In this document: positions 34,200 through 46,200 of the stretch, one piece after another
How the letters are laid out: each line of letters begins with the position of its first letter
Position numbering within the stretch: position 1 is the first letter of the stretch
Assembly: GCA_022828595.1 (NCBI GenBank)
Contig: JAKGHH010000008.1
Span: 618,728 to 682,727 of the forward strand
Origin: Nelumbo lutea
Taxonomy: Eukaryota; Streptophyta; Magnoliopsida; Proteales; Nelumbonaceae
Direction: 5' to 3'
DNA length: 64,000 nt
Notes under the pieces: model-generated
The model's database searches: none
What the model saw: only the letters and a program-made list of their open reading frames with translations
What the model was told of the DNA's origin: nothing
Made by a program: the position numbers and the translations under genes

Positions 34200-35789
34200 C
34201 ACCAATAGGGGGAGCTCGGGGGGGTGGTCGAGCATCCTCCATGCGTTGTTGCTCCTGTGTCGGCTTCTCACTCTTGTCGATGAACCCACCAAGGTATTTG
34301 TGCCTGATCAGATCTTCAATGTGGTTGCGCAGGTCAAAGCAGTTCTCTGTGTTGTAGCCATGATCTCTATGGAACTCGTAATACTTGTCGCGGTTCCTTT
34401 TGTTGCTTTGCGTTTTCATCTTTTCGGGCCAACGAACGTATTTGCAGTCATAGATCTGCATCAGGACTTCAAACCGTGGCATATTGAGCGACGTGAAGTT
34501 CCAATAGGTCAGCGGGGGTGTCTGTGGTCTATGATCGAGTCAACAGTCTTGCCTCTTATGGTCCTGATCTGATCTTTTTGACTTTCGCTCCTTAGTATCT
34601 CTCCTCCTCTTGTCAGGCCTCTCTCCCTTGTCTCGCAATTGTGTCTATGCTTCTTCTACGTTGATATACTTCTGCGCATGGCTCATCAGCGCAGCCAAGG
34701 TTTGTAGAGGGTTCTTGGAGATGGAGAAGTTGAAAGAGGAGGGGCGAAGGCCGTGTTGAATAGCGGTGACAGCCACGGACTGGTTCAGGCTCCTGACATG
34801 TAGTGCTTCCTCATTGAATCTCGCCAGGTAGTCCTTGAGAGACTCGTTTTTCCTTTGTCACACCTGCATGAGGCTGGTTGAGGTCTTCCAATGCTTTGAC
34901 TCGCTGTGAATTGTGCACGGAACTGAGTTTCCAACTGCTCTCACGACACTATTGAGCATGGAGGAAAAGAGGAATACCAGGTTAGGGTTGGACCTGTGAG
35001 GGTGGCCACCAATGTTTTGCACATTAGGCCCTCAGAAGATCCGTGCAACATTAGATGAGCCTTCAGTGCCTCGATATGGTCGGCGGGATCAGTGTTTCCA
35101 TCGTACTTATTAAGCTGAGGTGCCCGCCATCCTGTGGGAGGTACCTTGTCCACAATCTCCTGGGTGAAGGGTGGTTCCTTGACAGTGGGCGCGACTGGTT
35201 TGTGCAGGCTGATCTGGAACCAACGCTGTGCTTCTCTGGCTACGCTCTAGCTCTTCCATGCGTTGTCGGAGTTCCCGAATCTCATTACCCCTCTGGTCTA
35301 GGACCATGGTGTGTGTTGCCCTTTGCTTCTTTGGGCTCACGGTGCGGTCTTTCATGGAATTGGACTCGGCGACGGAGACCACATGAGGTGGCGTTTGTCT
35401 GTCGAGCCTTTCCTTGGTGGTGATCCACGTGGTTTGGTGCATCCTACTATGAAAGCGGGCGGAGGGGGCCGACCTTCTTGTTGTATCTTGCTTTTCTTGG
35501 TTGGACCATGCTACACCCTTGTCTGCTCGACGCGCTTTGGGTCCTCAAGGCGAGGATCATCCTTCATACGTGTCGAGGCACAAGGGGTGACAGTCTTGCT
35601 GGGCAGTGCTATGGATCCTAGGTTTTGCATCATTTCAAAGATCTTGTTGACCTTTTCTTGCATTGCTTGGAACTGCACAAGATCAACCACAACCGAAGGC
35701 TATGGAATTTCTTGACGCGGAGGGCTGCGATGCCAAGACTCCCGGGATGGGGATTGGCCTGTTGATCGTTCGGGCTGGTTCTTGGGCAT
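34200..35789 (-). pseudogene. Gypsy gag relic
   Basis: It starts at the minus-strand ATG at 35787-35789 (MPKNQPERSTGQSPSRES), 86 bases inside the 5' LTR. Then come a charged, coiled-coil-like stretch (NEIRELRQRMEELERSQ), the gag core (PQLNKYDGNTDPADHIEALK, AHLMLHGSSEG, LVATLTGPTLTWYSSFPP) at about 35000-35110, and the C-terminal block YYEFHRDHGYNTENCFDLRN HIEDLI at about 34300-34390. Several frameshifts and stops separate these blocks. Confidence 0.88.
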
Positions 35790-35854
35790 CTTGATCGCTT
35801 TTCTTGATGGCACAGTGAGGAGGAAAGGATTTTCAGGAAAGGATTTTTGTGTGT

Positions 35855-35875
35855 TTCCCACAGACGACACCAATC
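35855..35875 (-). other. Primer-binding region of the gypsy element
   Basis: On the minus strand attggtgtcgtctgtgggaa follows the 5' LTR directly. The neighbour element at 16.3 kb has attggcaccgtttgtgggaa at the same place. Which tRNA primes it was not determined. Confidence 0.6.
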
Positions 35876-36297
35876 TGATGCTACTCAATCCGATGTGGTG
35901 TACGAACTGAGGAGAGCAACCAGATAGTCCTTGCTAACAAGGCAGGGCCAAGCTACAAGGACGAGGCCGCACTTCAATTCCCGCAATCAAGAAAGAAGTC
36001 AGAGGTCCATGGAGTTATCCCCGGGTAAGTACTCCGACGCTCAAGTCAATAGAAAGTGGCGGATGAGGTTAGCCGCCGAGGTTTCTGGGATAGAGTCCCA
36101 TTCCCTAGTGGAGTCATCTTCCTTATTCCACTTTATCTGTAGTTGTGCTCATCCATGTGACGTGTGGTTGACGTGGCTGAAAGAATAAGATGGGGGGCCA
36201 TAATAATAGCGTAGCTCGGCTGAGCTATGCCGACGTGGCTAGGCAATAGATGGGCGACCACGTTTCTCGCAGGGCCAGCTCAGCCATGACCCGAACA
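35876..36297 (-). repeat. Right (5') LTR, 422 bp
   Basis: Runs tgatgctactcaatccgatg to catgacccgaaca and is followed by TAATA. It lacks about 150 bp present in the left LTR, removing the TATA-containing segment, and has fewer gccgagctatgccgacg copies. Confidence 0.9.
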
Positions 36298-36302
36298 TAA
36301 TA

Positions 36303-36800
36303 TAAAGAGATGTACATGGGTAACGGAATCAGATATTAGTGTTTAAGAGGAATCACTGCATGTGGAAAGTGGAAACACTGACGTGAAGCATTTCAGTTTG
36401 AAGCACCCTCCCGGCCTCCCCTGCCTCGATCATGCCTCAAAGTTAATACGGATTTTGTGTTTAATGAACCGGCCAGACCCCAGTAGGATAGGAGTCTGTG
36501 GGCTGGGGACGGTTATCAGGAATCACTAAGGTGATCTTCAGAGGAAGAATGCATGGATAGTACGACATCTTCGAAAGCATTAGCTTCAAGGCTGGAGGTA
36601 ATTACCATTACCCCCCAAAAGTACAATGTAATTTACCCTTTTTTGCTATCTTGTACTGTTGCACATCGATTGTACTAGTGGAGGGGGCCCTACGTTGCAG
36701 GGGTTATCATAAACTATCAAGATCGAGCTTGATTCGAATTAGAGACTTGAGCTCGAGTCAAAAGCTCGGAAGTTCGAGTTCGGCTACCTTTGATTACAAG
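36303..36800. other. Intergenic, nothing recognised
   Basis: Between the gypsy element and the 32-bp minisatellite; no domain or paired repeat was found. Confidence 0.5.
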
Positions 36801-37320
36801 TCTCTCAGGCAAACGAAGTACCGAGCCGAGATCTCCCTCAATTGCCGAAGTGCCAAACCGAAGTCTCCCTCAGTTGCTGAAGTGTCAAGCTGAGGTTTCC
36901 TTAGCAAGCGAGGTGTCGAGCTAAGGTTCCCTTAGTTAACAAGGTGCCGAGCTGAGGTCTCTCTTAGTTGTCGAGGTGTTGAGTCAAGATCTCCCTCATT
37001 GACCGAGGTGCCGAGCCGAGGTCTCACTCAGTGGTCGAGGTGTCATCTAGCTCGAGCTCAATTCGAATTAGAGACACGAGGTGTCAAGCTAAGGTCTCCC
37101 TTAGTTGATAAGGTGTTGAGCTGAGGTCTCCCTCAGTTGTCAAGGTGTTGAGCCTAGATCTCCTTCAATGACCGAGGTGTTGAGTCGAGGCCTCCCTCAT
37201 TGGTTGAGGTGTTGTCTAGCTTGAGCTCAGAAGTTCGAGCTCGGCTTGGCTCGAACTCAACTACCTTTGATTGCAAGTCCCGTAGTAGCCAAGATGTCGA
37301 GCTGAGGTCTCCCTCAATTG
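36800..37320. repeat. Minisatellite, about 32-bp units, ~13-15 copies
   Basis: Units of the form cgaggtgccgagctgaggtctccctcagttgt recur with substitutions. The array is interrupted around 37040-37080 and 37205-37280 by repeats of gagctc.aattcgaattagagac and tcgagctcggct text also present at 36720-36800. The gccgagctgaggt vocabulary resembles the nearby gypsy LTRs, so it may be an LTR remnant. Confidence 0.85.
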
Positions 37321-37525
37321 GAGAGAGAGTGGCATTCTTGTAATTTATAAGGGGAGAGGGAGAGTGGGAGAGACAGAGATAGAGAATTGGTAGGAGAGGG
37401 AGTGGCATTCTTGTAGTTTGAAAGAAAAAAAAGCAAGAGAGAGAGAGAGTTGGTTGGAGAGAGTGGCATTCTTGTAATTTAAAAAAAAACAAAAGAGAGA
37501 GAATTGGTAAAGAGTGGCATTCTTA
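37320..37525. repeat. Irregular repeat of gagtggcattcttgtaattt
   Basis: The phrase occurs at about 37329, 37391, 37461 and 37512 (last truncated), separated by GA-rich spacers of 50-70 bases. Confidence 0.85.
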
Positions 37526-38286
37526 ATATATTTATATATATAGTGTAAATACAAGATTTATAAATATTATTTTGCAAGATAACTGTTACGTCCAAAGCCT
37601 GGGTGAGACAATGGTTGGCTCTCTTCTTGTCACCTTTCATCTCTAAAGTTCTTAGTTGCGATTACCATAGAACGGGTGACTTTGACAATTTTTCAGTGTA
37701 TTCCCGTTTTCAAGAGTTTCTTGTCGAGTTTTGACTCTATTGGAGGTCACTCCTCCTTTATTGGCGATTCCATCTTTTTATGCCATTTGCAGAGCATTTA
37801 CAAGAATTTCTCCCGGTGGTCAGGATTTATTGCAATATGTATTGGGTTTATATTTCTTTTTTATTTGCTGATTGTACAATCATAGGTTGTATTTTAGCCA
37901 TTGCCTTCAAAAAAAAAATATTATTTACAAGGTCTTCCACCACATATTTGTACTTACACTCTTTCCAAACTGAGCCTTTAATGCAAGAGAGGTTAAGTCT
38001 CTTCTCTCTCTACCTTCCATTCCCTTTGTGGGTATGGTGAATACTGAATAGGGTTGTAAGACCTTCGGAAGCAAAAGCTTTGGCAATGAGCGAGAGGGCT
38101 TTGTTGTGCGGCTTGTGCCACAAAATGAAATATCTCATTATTATTTTGGAGGCTGACTGGGAAGACTTGGTTAAGCAATTATCCAACCTGTTGAGTGAAG
38201 TGCCGACATCTTCTGGATTTTGAAGGATCAATGATATCCGATGTTGTTATAATTCTCTCTCGAAAGTCATTTCATCTGTCTTATGA
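37526..38286. other. Intergenic, nothing recognised
   Basis: Short overlapping open frames on both strands (37676-38231) have no recognisable domain. Confidence 0.55.
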
Positions 38287-38776
38287 AAGGCTGTAAATCA
38301 AACCAAGAAAACCGATCAATCCGATCCAACTTGATGCAAGTTGGTCAATTTTTTAATAATTTCGACCGGTTTTAATTTAGTTATTATGTTAATCTAAGAG
38401 GTTAGATCGGTTTTAGTTTGGTCATTTATAAATCGATCAAAAATTAATTCAATCAAAGATAAATATTAATATTTTATATTTTATATTTTTATTTTTATTT
38501 TTTTAATATGAAAAAGAGAATAAATCTCCATATTTTTTAGTTTAAAATATTTGTATTATAAATTTTATTTTTTTTTAATTTATTTTTTAATAATACCATT
38601 ACAATATTTTAATTTCAAACTAATTTTTAAATTTTGATTAATCACCAATTTTCTATTTTGATTAAACAAAACCAAACCAATACCTTCAATTTTTAAAAAT
38701 ACTAAACCGAAACCAAACTAACCATATTTAGGTTTGATTTTAATCGATTTTTCAGTTTTTCTTACTCACCCCTATT
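38287..38776. mobile_element. hAT-like MITE, about 490 bp
   Basis: The left end aggctgtaaatcaaaccaag with aaaaccgat and the complement of the right end (aggggtgagtaagaaaaact, gaaaaatcgat) form imperfect inverted repeats. The interior is very AT-rich, with aaccgaaaccaaacta near the right side. End style resembles the 9608-10069 element. The target duplication was not resolved. Confidence 0.5.
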
Positions 38777-40341
38777 CTCAACGACTGTAATTGAGTTGGT
38801 AGGGCTATTGGTTGATGAAATTATTAGATTGCATTAGGTAAGGTTCGTGTCAACTGTTAAAGAACGTTCAACCTAAAAGTTTAACGGCTGTTAGGTGAAG
38901 TCCCTGAAATGGTTATATATATAACCGTTTCTTTTATAAACTCCTTCCTCTCTTCTTCCCTGAAATATCTTTTTTTTTTTATGTCAGAAAGACTAATTTC
39001 TCCTAGTAGTTTTTCGTTATTAATCTTTTCTACTTCGTATCAATTAAAATAATTAAATTATTAAAATAACAATGTTTATTTATTTAATTAAACACAGAAC
39101 TAAAAATCATTTTAAAATTGTAAATGTCATGAAGTTTTTAGACCACAAATCCACAATTTCTTTTAATAAAGCACATATACGTCAGGTCCCTACTAGTGTA
39201 TATATTTATATACTGTTAGCTAGGGTGGGTGTATTTGGTTGCTGGTGGTTGGTGTGTTTCATTGTTTTGCCTTGGTTTATTCTGATGAAGGGATCGTTTC
39301 GCATAAAAAATAAATAAATAAGATTTTGAGCCCACAGTCTCTCCTTTCAATTACCTTTTAAATAGACTTGCACATGGAAGATGACATTAATATGTACATC
39401 TGATGATGTAGAGAGCTGTAATTAGTTCCACAGCATTTCATGCTCAATTAACCCGGACTCTTCATCTCAACTTTTTATATTTTATTTTATTTTCTTGAAT
39501 TTATCTGCAGCTCTTCATTCTCATGGACAATTTTATCTATTTGTTATTCTATTGATAAAACTTAGTCCGAGCCCAGACCATGAATAGGTCCGCATCAAAT
39601 GCATGTACCAAATTAAAATAAATAGAAATCATTCTAACAATTGATTCTTTGAAGCTAAACTATTTAATTTAAAAAGGGAATCTTTCTTTATTTCAAAATT
39701 GAATATTATGAAGCATAACTATATAGGAACATTAGCATAAGAGCTGCTCAACCTCATATGTGACTATATTTTTCGGGATGTCAAGAGGAGTTCTATTTCT
39801 AATGGGGCGCTATTGAATTTGAAGGTTAAAATGTTTTGAATTTGGAATGTAACGTTTCTCATACCTCCTCTTCTCCTTGGATACATATATAAAATATTTT
39901 TTCCCAGGTCAAAACTCTATAGTTATTAAATGTGATATATGGTAGGATAAATAATGACAGGTAGGATCATATGACTTTATGGTTTTTCTAATTTATCAGG
40001 GAGTTTATTTGTGACTGTAGATGAAAGAGTTTTGGTGAATGGTGAAATTTTTCAAATGGAGCTGCAGGCTGGCTATTTTGATATTTTGAGAATTCACATT
40101 TGCGCCACAGAGCATCTTAACCGTGTATTGGAAATATCTCCTACTAACAAATTCGAGAGATGTTTGCATGTGAGGCGTTTTTGGGGTGCAGATGTAATCT
40201 CCTATTTTGACTGATTGCTGGCCATTTCTATTAATTAACAGAGTCATAGTCAGAGAGATGCAATGTATTGAAGTAAAGTTATTAATGATCAATGTTTTAG
40301 CATTAAGATTAATTTAAGCAGGTGTTATGGAATTCTAAACA
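38777..40341. other. Intergenic; no gene recognised
   Basis: AT-rich. The open frame at 40011-40214 (plus) is moderately protein-like (ILRIHICATEHLNRVLEISP) but matches no family I recognise and has no supporting context. Confidence 0.5.
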
Positions 40342-40620
40342 GTTTTTTTTTTTTTATTTGGTGGGTATATAGAAAGTTCATTAATGACAAAACGAGATAA
40401 CTACATCACAGATGATTTCAAGTTCACTCAATAGGGTTTTTTTTTTATTTGGTGGATATATAGAAATTTCAATAATGACAAAACGAGATAATTACATTAC
40501 AGATGATTTCAAGTTCACTCAATAGTTTTTTTTTTTTTTTATTTGGTGGATATATAGAAAATTCATTAATGACAAAACGAGATAATTACATCACAGATTA
40601 TTTCAAGTTCATCCAATCAG
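40342..40620. repeat. Tandem repeat, about 92 bp x 3
   Basis: atttggtgg(g/a)tatatagaaa starts at 40356, 40447 and 40541. Each unit includes atgacaaaacgagataa and cagat.atttcaagttca, and is joined by poly-T tracts of different length. Confidence 0.9.
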
Positions 40621-40647
40621 TTTTTTTCATTAATGAAAAAAAAAAAA

Positions 40648-40823
40648 ACTCTTTGGCTGTTTGCCCCCAACAGCCTATGCTGTTGAGAGCTTTTTAGGTT
40701 CCCCAATTCAAGCCCATATCTATGATTATGGTTTAAAGAAAAAAACAAGAGGCAATTACTATTTTACCCCACTTTATGATAACGTGGCATTTCAAAAAAT
40801 GTTCTCAAAACGCTTTAGCAAGT
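40648..40823 (-). mobile_element. MITE, copy 1 (partner in alanine aminotransferase intron 9)
   Basis: The complement of this segment aligns end to end with 57175-57360. Shared words, read in the orientation of the 57-kb copy, include gtaaaatagtaattgcc, gaattgg, ctctcaacagcataggctgt and acagccaaag. The ends are worn. Confidence 0.75.
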
Positions 40824-40960
40824 ACACCAGACTATTACCCTCCCTTCTAACCAAAGAAAATGATAAATCAAGACCATCTGATGAAGAAGCTATGATATCT
40901 TTACGCAAAATAAGGCCTCTCTAGCTGATTTAGGCTGTCTAGTCTCTATCAAATAAAGCT

Positions 40961-41164
40961 TTAATCAGAAAGTAACAAGAAATCCTTTGCAAGCTGGATA
41001 CCTTTTAAACACGCCAAAGCTTTTGTTTGGCCCAAAAAGAATTGCCTGAACGAGTCAAGATGATTCGTGACGATAACACCATAAACTACTGGCGATCCAT
41101 TAACGTATGGAATGCCGAATGCCATGGGGGTGGATTGGGTTGGGAATTTGTTAATTGACCCCAA
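40961..41164 (-). pseudogene. Possible RNase H-like (RVT_3 type) fragment
   Basis: The minus strand reads GVIVTNHLDSFRQFFLGQTK, then ALACLKGIQLAKDFLLLSD, resembling the RNase H-like strand GVVIRNH...F followed by the EAL.A...G..LA helix (here TKAL, so the catalytic Glu is lost). Similarity is limited to about 60 residues. Confidence 0.45.
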
Positions 41165-41760
41165 TTTTTATTCTTGAGGCTCATGTAGTTGCAACTTTGC
41201 AAGTAATTGATGGAAACGCAAGGGAGGTCCTAAATGCCCATAAGTCCCTGACTCCCCCTATCAATTAAAGGAAATAACATTACAATGCTATCAAGGATAG
41301 CATCAAATTGAATTATGAGATTGGCATCGTTTCTCTTGAGACATTACAATCAAATGGTGAGACATAATCAAGAGAAGATGATTGAGGATTTCTGAGTTCT
41401 TTCTTCACACCCATTAAAAATGCTAAAAAGAGTCGTTCGGAGCACTCAATCTAGAGCTTCAATTCTTAGCTATGACGATCAGTAATTGGCCGATTAAGTC
41501 CCTATTAGCGATGCTGCAACAACCTGAAGTTCGGAGCTAGTTAAAAAGCAGTTTGAAACAGGAATGGTTTAGAAAACCAAGGTGAATGATTATACACAAC
41601 TGCTATTTCGCATATTATACCACCTGTTGTCTTTAATGCTTAGTTACACCAGGAACAGAATTAAGTCTGTCATTTCGCCTTTGTAAGATTATCTTTGTTA
41701 ACTTAACTAGTTAGATATGAACTAAACTTATATTGCTTGTTTTTCTAGTTGCCGGTCTTT
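41165..41760. other. Spacer before the LINE, nothing recognised
   Basis: No domain found; the LINE 5' border is somewhere between about 41700 and 41900. Confidence 0.4.
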
Positions 41761-41927
41761 GGTTAACTACGTAAATTAAATAAGTAGCTGGTTTAGTCTT
41801 TTTCTTCTTTCTCCTTCTCGCTTTCCTCTCTCGTCTGTTCTTTTTCTGTTTTGTCGCTTCTTCTCTTACAGTTATCCTCTCTCCCAGTGTCTGAGTTTTC
41901 CCCATCTGTTACCTTTCTTTTTTATCA

Positions 41928-42640
41928 ATGGAGAATCTAAAAGCTCTCAATGAAGCATTTCAGCAAATGCTCCAGGGAAATGGTAACGCAGGAGTAGATG
42001 TGGTAAACATCCAACATCTCATCCCCCTTGGTATCGATGAAAACTGGCAACTTTCTCTTATTTGTCGTCTTTTCACCCGCTTAACTGATCAATTTGACGA
42101 CATAGTCCAAGGCTTTTACGAGCTCTGGAATATGGATTCTAGTAGCCTACTCCTAGATCCTTTCAATAGAGGCCACTTCCGTCTAAACTTTCGTTATGCT
42201 GAGGATTATGACAATGTCAAGACAAATGGTCCTTGGACCCTCAATGATCAATGGACTTTAATGCAACCCTGGGTTCCTGGTCGTCCACAATATGCCTGGA
42301 ATATCCAAGAAATTGAAGTTTGGGTCCAATTCATGACCTGCCTTTTGAAACCCTCTCAATCAACGCAGGTCGCCCTCTCTTTGAATGTATTGGCCCTACA
42401 CGTTTAGTTTCGGTAGTGCACAATTATATTCACGCAAAAGTCACCATTTCCATTAATCGTCCTCTCCAAACAGGTTCATTTTTAAGTAATCCATATTACT
42501 TACAGATACAAAGATCTCCCTAGGACTTGTTATGTTTGTGGAAGAGTTGGACATTTGTTTTGTCAATGTTCACAACCCATACCGAGCACGACAAGACGTT
42601 CCTTCAATTAGTTCTTTACTCAATGGTCCATGAATCACCT
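41928..42640 (+). pseudogene. LINE ORF1 (DUF4283-type, CCHC zinc knuckle)
   Basis: Starts at ATG 41928 (MENLKALNEAFQQML). The DUF4283-like region reads GHFRLNFRYAEDYDNVKTNG, PWTLNDQWTLMQPW and, after a frameshift near 42330, IHDLPFETLSINAGRPLFEC. A knuckle CYVCGRVGHLFCQC (CX2CX4HX4C) follows at about 42527-42568. It would bind nucleic acid in the retrotransposition complex. A Pro-rich broken tail extends to about 43200. Confidence 0.85.
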
Positions 42641-43224
42641 AGGCCCATGGCTGAGAGCTGAGCAGACTTTGCGGCAATCTTGGTGACGTCCTACCTTTAG
42701 TGATTTTTTGAATCTCAATGCTCCTACCCCCCAGCCGCAGAACACCTTCACGACAAAGCAAACACCTCACCATCTAATCACCCAACCCACAATAATGAAA
42801 ACTCCCCTCCAATACCACCAATTTCTACAAACCCGTTGGCACCCTCGAGTTCAGCACCCCCTCCTCTTCGAGTTTCAATTTCAACCTGGAAGCCTCTACT
42901 CAAGATATTGTGAATCACCTTTTTGAATATGTTCCTGAACCCTCCTCATCTAGAGGTAAAAGGCCTAGAATTGACCTTTTATCAAGCTTGGAATCTGATC
43001 AATTGTCCCCCGATCTACCCACTTACGATAGGCCTGAATCCTTAGGTACAACTGAACAAGAGGAAAGAATTGTCTCCATTAATCGCGTGGCTCTGATTGA
43101 TCCTAATACAGCTTCAGAGAATCAGAATGCGGTAAGTCTCTATTTACTCTTTGTCTCCCCTGTTCTTTTCTCTCTATGGGCAGAGGTGACTAGCCCTTAT
43201 CAGCCCTACCTGTATCAATGATTA

Positions 43225-46200
43225 TCATGAGCTGGAACTGCTGTAGGGCAGGTATCAGGGAATAAGGGACTTTGTCCACCGCATAAAACCAGATTTTATC
43301 TTTTTATGTGAGACAAAAATCCTAGAGTTATAATAAATACCTTAACTACTAAATTGTGCTATCCTAATTATATCACTATCAACCTTGAAGGAAGAGCCAG
43401 CGGATTAGCACTAATGTGGAAAGCTAATTTTTTTGTTATTATTGAGCTATCAACTTCGAGCTAATTTTGTTAGACTTGAACTCAAAGCTACATAATATGG
43501 ATACTCCCTATCTACTCATCGAGGACTTCAATGAAGCTGCCTTGGTTAAATTCCTAGAACCTTTAACTTCCTACAATTCCTCCAAATTAGCCTCTAAGCA
43601 ATACTGAAACCTGATAATTGATCACAACCTCTTAGAGCTAAATATACAATGAGGTGAAATAACCTGGACAAATAAAAGAACAATAGGACATATCCAGAGA
43701 ACCCTCGATAGGATTGTTATGTCTCCTAATTGGCTTTCCATTCTTCCTAATATAACCCTTTCATTAGGTTCAAAGTGGGGATCAGATCATCACCACCTCC
43801 TCCTGAATCTAAACCCTAAAATCTATAGTCTCCCCAAACCTTTCAGACTCTTCGAAATGTGGCTATCAGAATCCTCTTGCAAGCAAATCACTGAAAATGG
43901 TTGGCAAATTCAAATTAATGGACATGCAGCCTATCGAAACACTCAAAAAGTAGATGCTCTAAAAAGAAATTTAATCAGTTGGAGGAAGTCCCAATTTATT
44001 GAACCAAAAATCAAAATCCAGAAATTAGAAGATCAAATCTTTCAATTGGAATAATTAGGCGCCATTGATCATGAAAGTCACTTATATAAGGAGTTGGATC
44101 ATGCAACCAATCAGTTGGAAAGCTTTTGGAGACAGACATCTCACCAAACTTTGTTGCAATTGGGAGAAAAAAAATACAAACTTTTTTCACAAAAGCACAC
44201 TTTTTAGAAGAAAAAGAAAATTATATTGAAGGAATTAAAGATGAACAAAATAATTGGAAAACTGAACATGCTTATATCACTAGAATATTTATTGAATACT
44301 TTTCTAACCTGTACTCCTCCCAAAACTATGAAGAGTCAAAAGAAATCTCCAATCTATTTAACCCAATAATCTCAGAGGAAGAAAATAGTATGCTCACAAA
44401 TATTCCTTCTACTGAGGAAATTAAAGTTCTTTTCAGTACAAGGAGTCTAAAATCCCCAGGTCCTGATGGTATGCCAAATCTTCTTGTTAAGGAATTCTGA
44501 GATTTGATGGGACCGGATTTGGTTCTTTTGGTCCAAGAATTTTTCCAAAATAAAAAAAATGCTAAAAAGGCTAAATTATACATTTATCTGTCTCATCCCA
44601 AAAAAAAAAGTGGACTGTTCTAAAGTCCAAGACTTTAGACCTATTAGTTTTTGCAATGTTACCTATAAAATAATTGCCAAAGTAACAGCTGGTAGGCTTC
44701 GTAAAGTCTTGGATAAGTGTATTTCCCCAAATCAAGCAGCTTTTATTCTTGGCAGACAAATGTCTAACAATTCAATCATCACCCATGAGATGTTTCACTT
44801 TTTAAAACACAAAAAAAAAAACGAGGAATAGGCTATATAGGCCTCAAACTAGATATGTCTAAAGCCTATGACAAGCTAGAATGGTCTTTCCTCATCCAAA
44901 TTCTTTCTCTCATGGGGTTTACCCCGGATTTCTACCAACTAATTAGAGAATGTATCTCAACCGTTTCCTATTCAGTCCTCATCAATGGAACTTCAAAAGG
45001 TCACTTTCATCCAACTAGGGGTTTGAGACAAGGAGATCCTTTATCTCCTTATATTTTCATTTTAGTCATGGAAGGATATCAAGACTCCTTCATCAAGTTG
45101 AACAAGAGGGGAAATTTCAAGGTATCCCCATTTCCCAGTCTTCCCAAAAAATGAGTAAATATCTCTTTTTTTTTGCGGATGATATTATGATTTTCATCAG
45201 AGCCCATAGAGCAGAAATTAATAATCTGATCCAAATTCTTAACAAATTTCAACTCATTTCAGGTCAATTAATTAACATGGAAAAATTGGGAATTTACTGT
45301 AGTAAAAATATTCATCCCAGACTCCAAAGGTTAACCTCCAGACAACTAAAAATAAAGCCATTGCATAAAGATTCTAAATATTTAGGGCTTCCCCTCTTTT
45401 GGACCAGGAATAAACATTCCAAACTAACCTTTATCCTAGATAACTTAAAAACAAAACTCAATTCCTAGAGAGATTCTACTATAAGTCAAGCAAGTAAACA
45501 AGTGCTAATTCAGTATGTTCTTCAATCTATTCCAATTCATGCCATGACTCTAGTCAAATTCCCACAAAAGACTACGAATCAAATGGAAAAAATCATTAAG
45601 AACTTCTGGTGGGGAACCTCTCAATCTAAACCTCACCCTTTCCGCATGTGTGCCTGGAATACTCTAATATTACCTAAAACTCAGGAAGGGTTAGGATTCA
45701 AAAATCTACAGCTAACTAATAAAACTCTTCTAAAAAAAAAAGCCTGGAAATTTCTTAATGAGCAAGATCAACTATGGACCCAACTTTGGAAATCAAAATA
45801 TCTAAAACAATCAAATTTGTTCCCCCATTCCATTACAACTTCAAGCTCCTTTTTTTGGAAATCAATGACCCCAAACCTAATAGAACTTGCTTCGGAATGT
45901 GGAGCACTGATTAAAGAGGATTCCAGCTTCAAAGGCCTTGGTTACAAGAGCATAATCAATTTTTCTGGATAGCTTTCCCTTTAGTACCTCACCTTAAAAA
46001 CCTCAACATAGATCATCTTATCCACCATGGCCAATGGAATCAAAATGTTATTCATTCCCTTTTTTATACTGAAGAAGCTTTAAGGATTTTAAACACCCCC
46101 ATTTTCTCTGCCTCCCATCCCACTTTTTGGATCTGGATCCACCATAGCTCTGGAAAATTCACAGTAAAGGAAAGTTACAAAAAAACCACAGAATACCAGA

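Larger units (their letters stand above)
30155..36297 (-). mobile_element. Ty3/gypsy (Tat-like) LTR retrotransposon, minus strand, with antisense extra ORF
   Basis: LTRs at 30155-30798 and 35876-36297 are direct repeats, and the 5-bp target duplication TAATA flanks the whole (30150-30154 and 36298-36302). On the minus strand the order is 5' LTR (right), primer-binding region, gag, protease, RT, then, where RNase H and integrase should be, a plus-strand ORF relic, tandem repeats, a polypurine tract and the 3' LTR (left). The gag sequence, the long 3' region and the antisense ORF point to the plant Tat group. Stops and frameshifts in each domain show that it is dead. Confidence 0.9.

Noticed and set aside
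33026..35715. Plus-strand open frames of 90-134 codons opposite gag/protease/RT
   Set aside because: They are antisense shadows of the minus-strand gag-pol; no domain of their own, unlike the antisense ORF at 32.2-32.8 kb.
40011..40214. 67-codon frame with protein-like composition
   Set aside because: No known family, no context, and the complementary strand is open as well; left as unrecognised.
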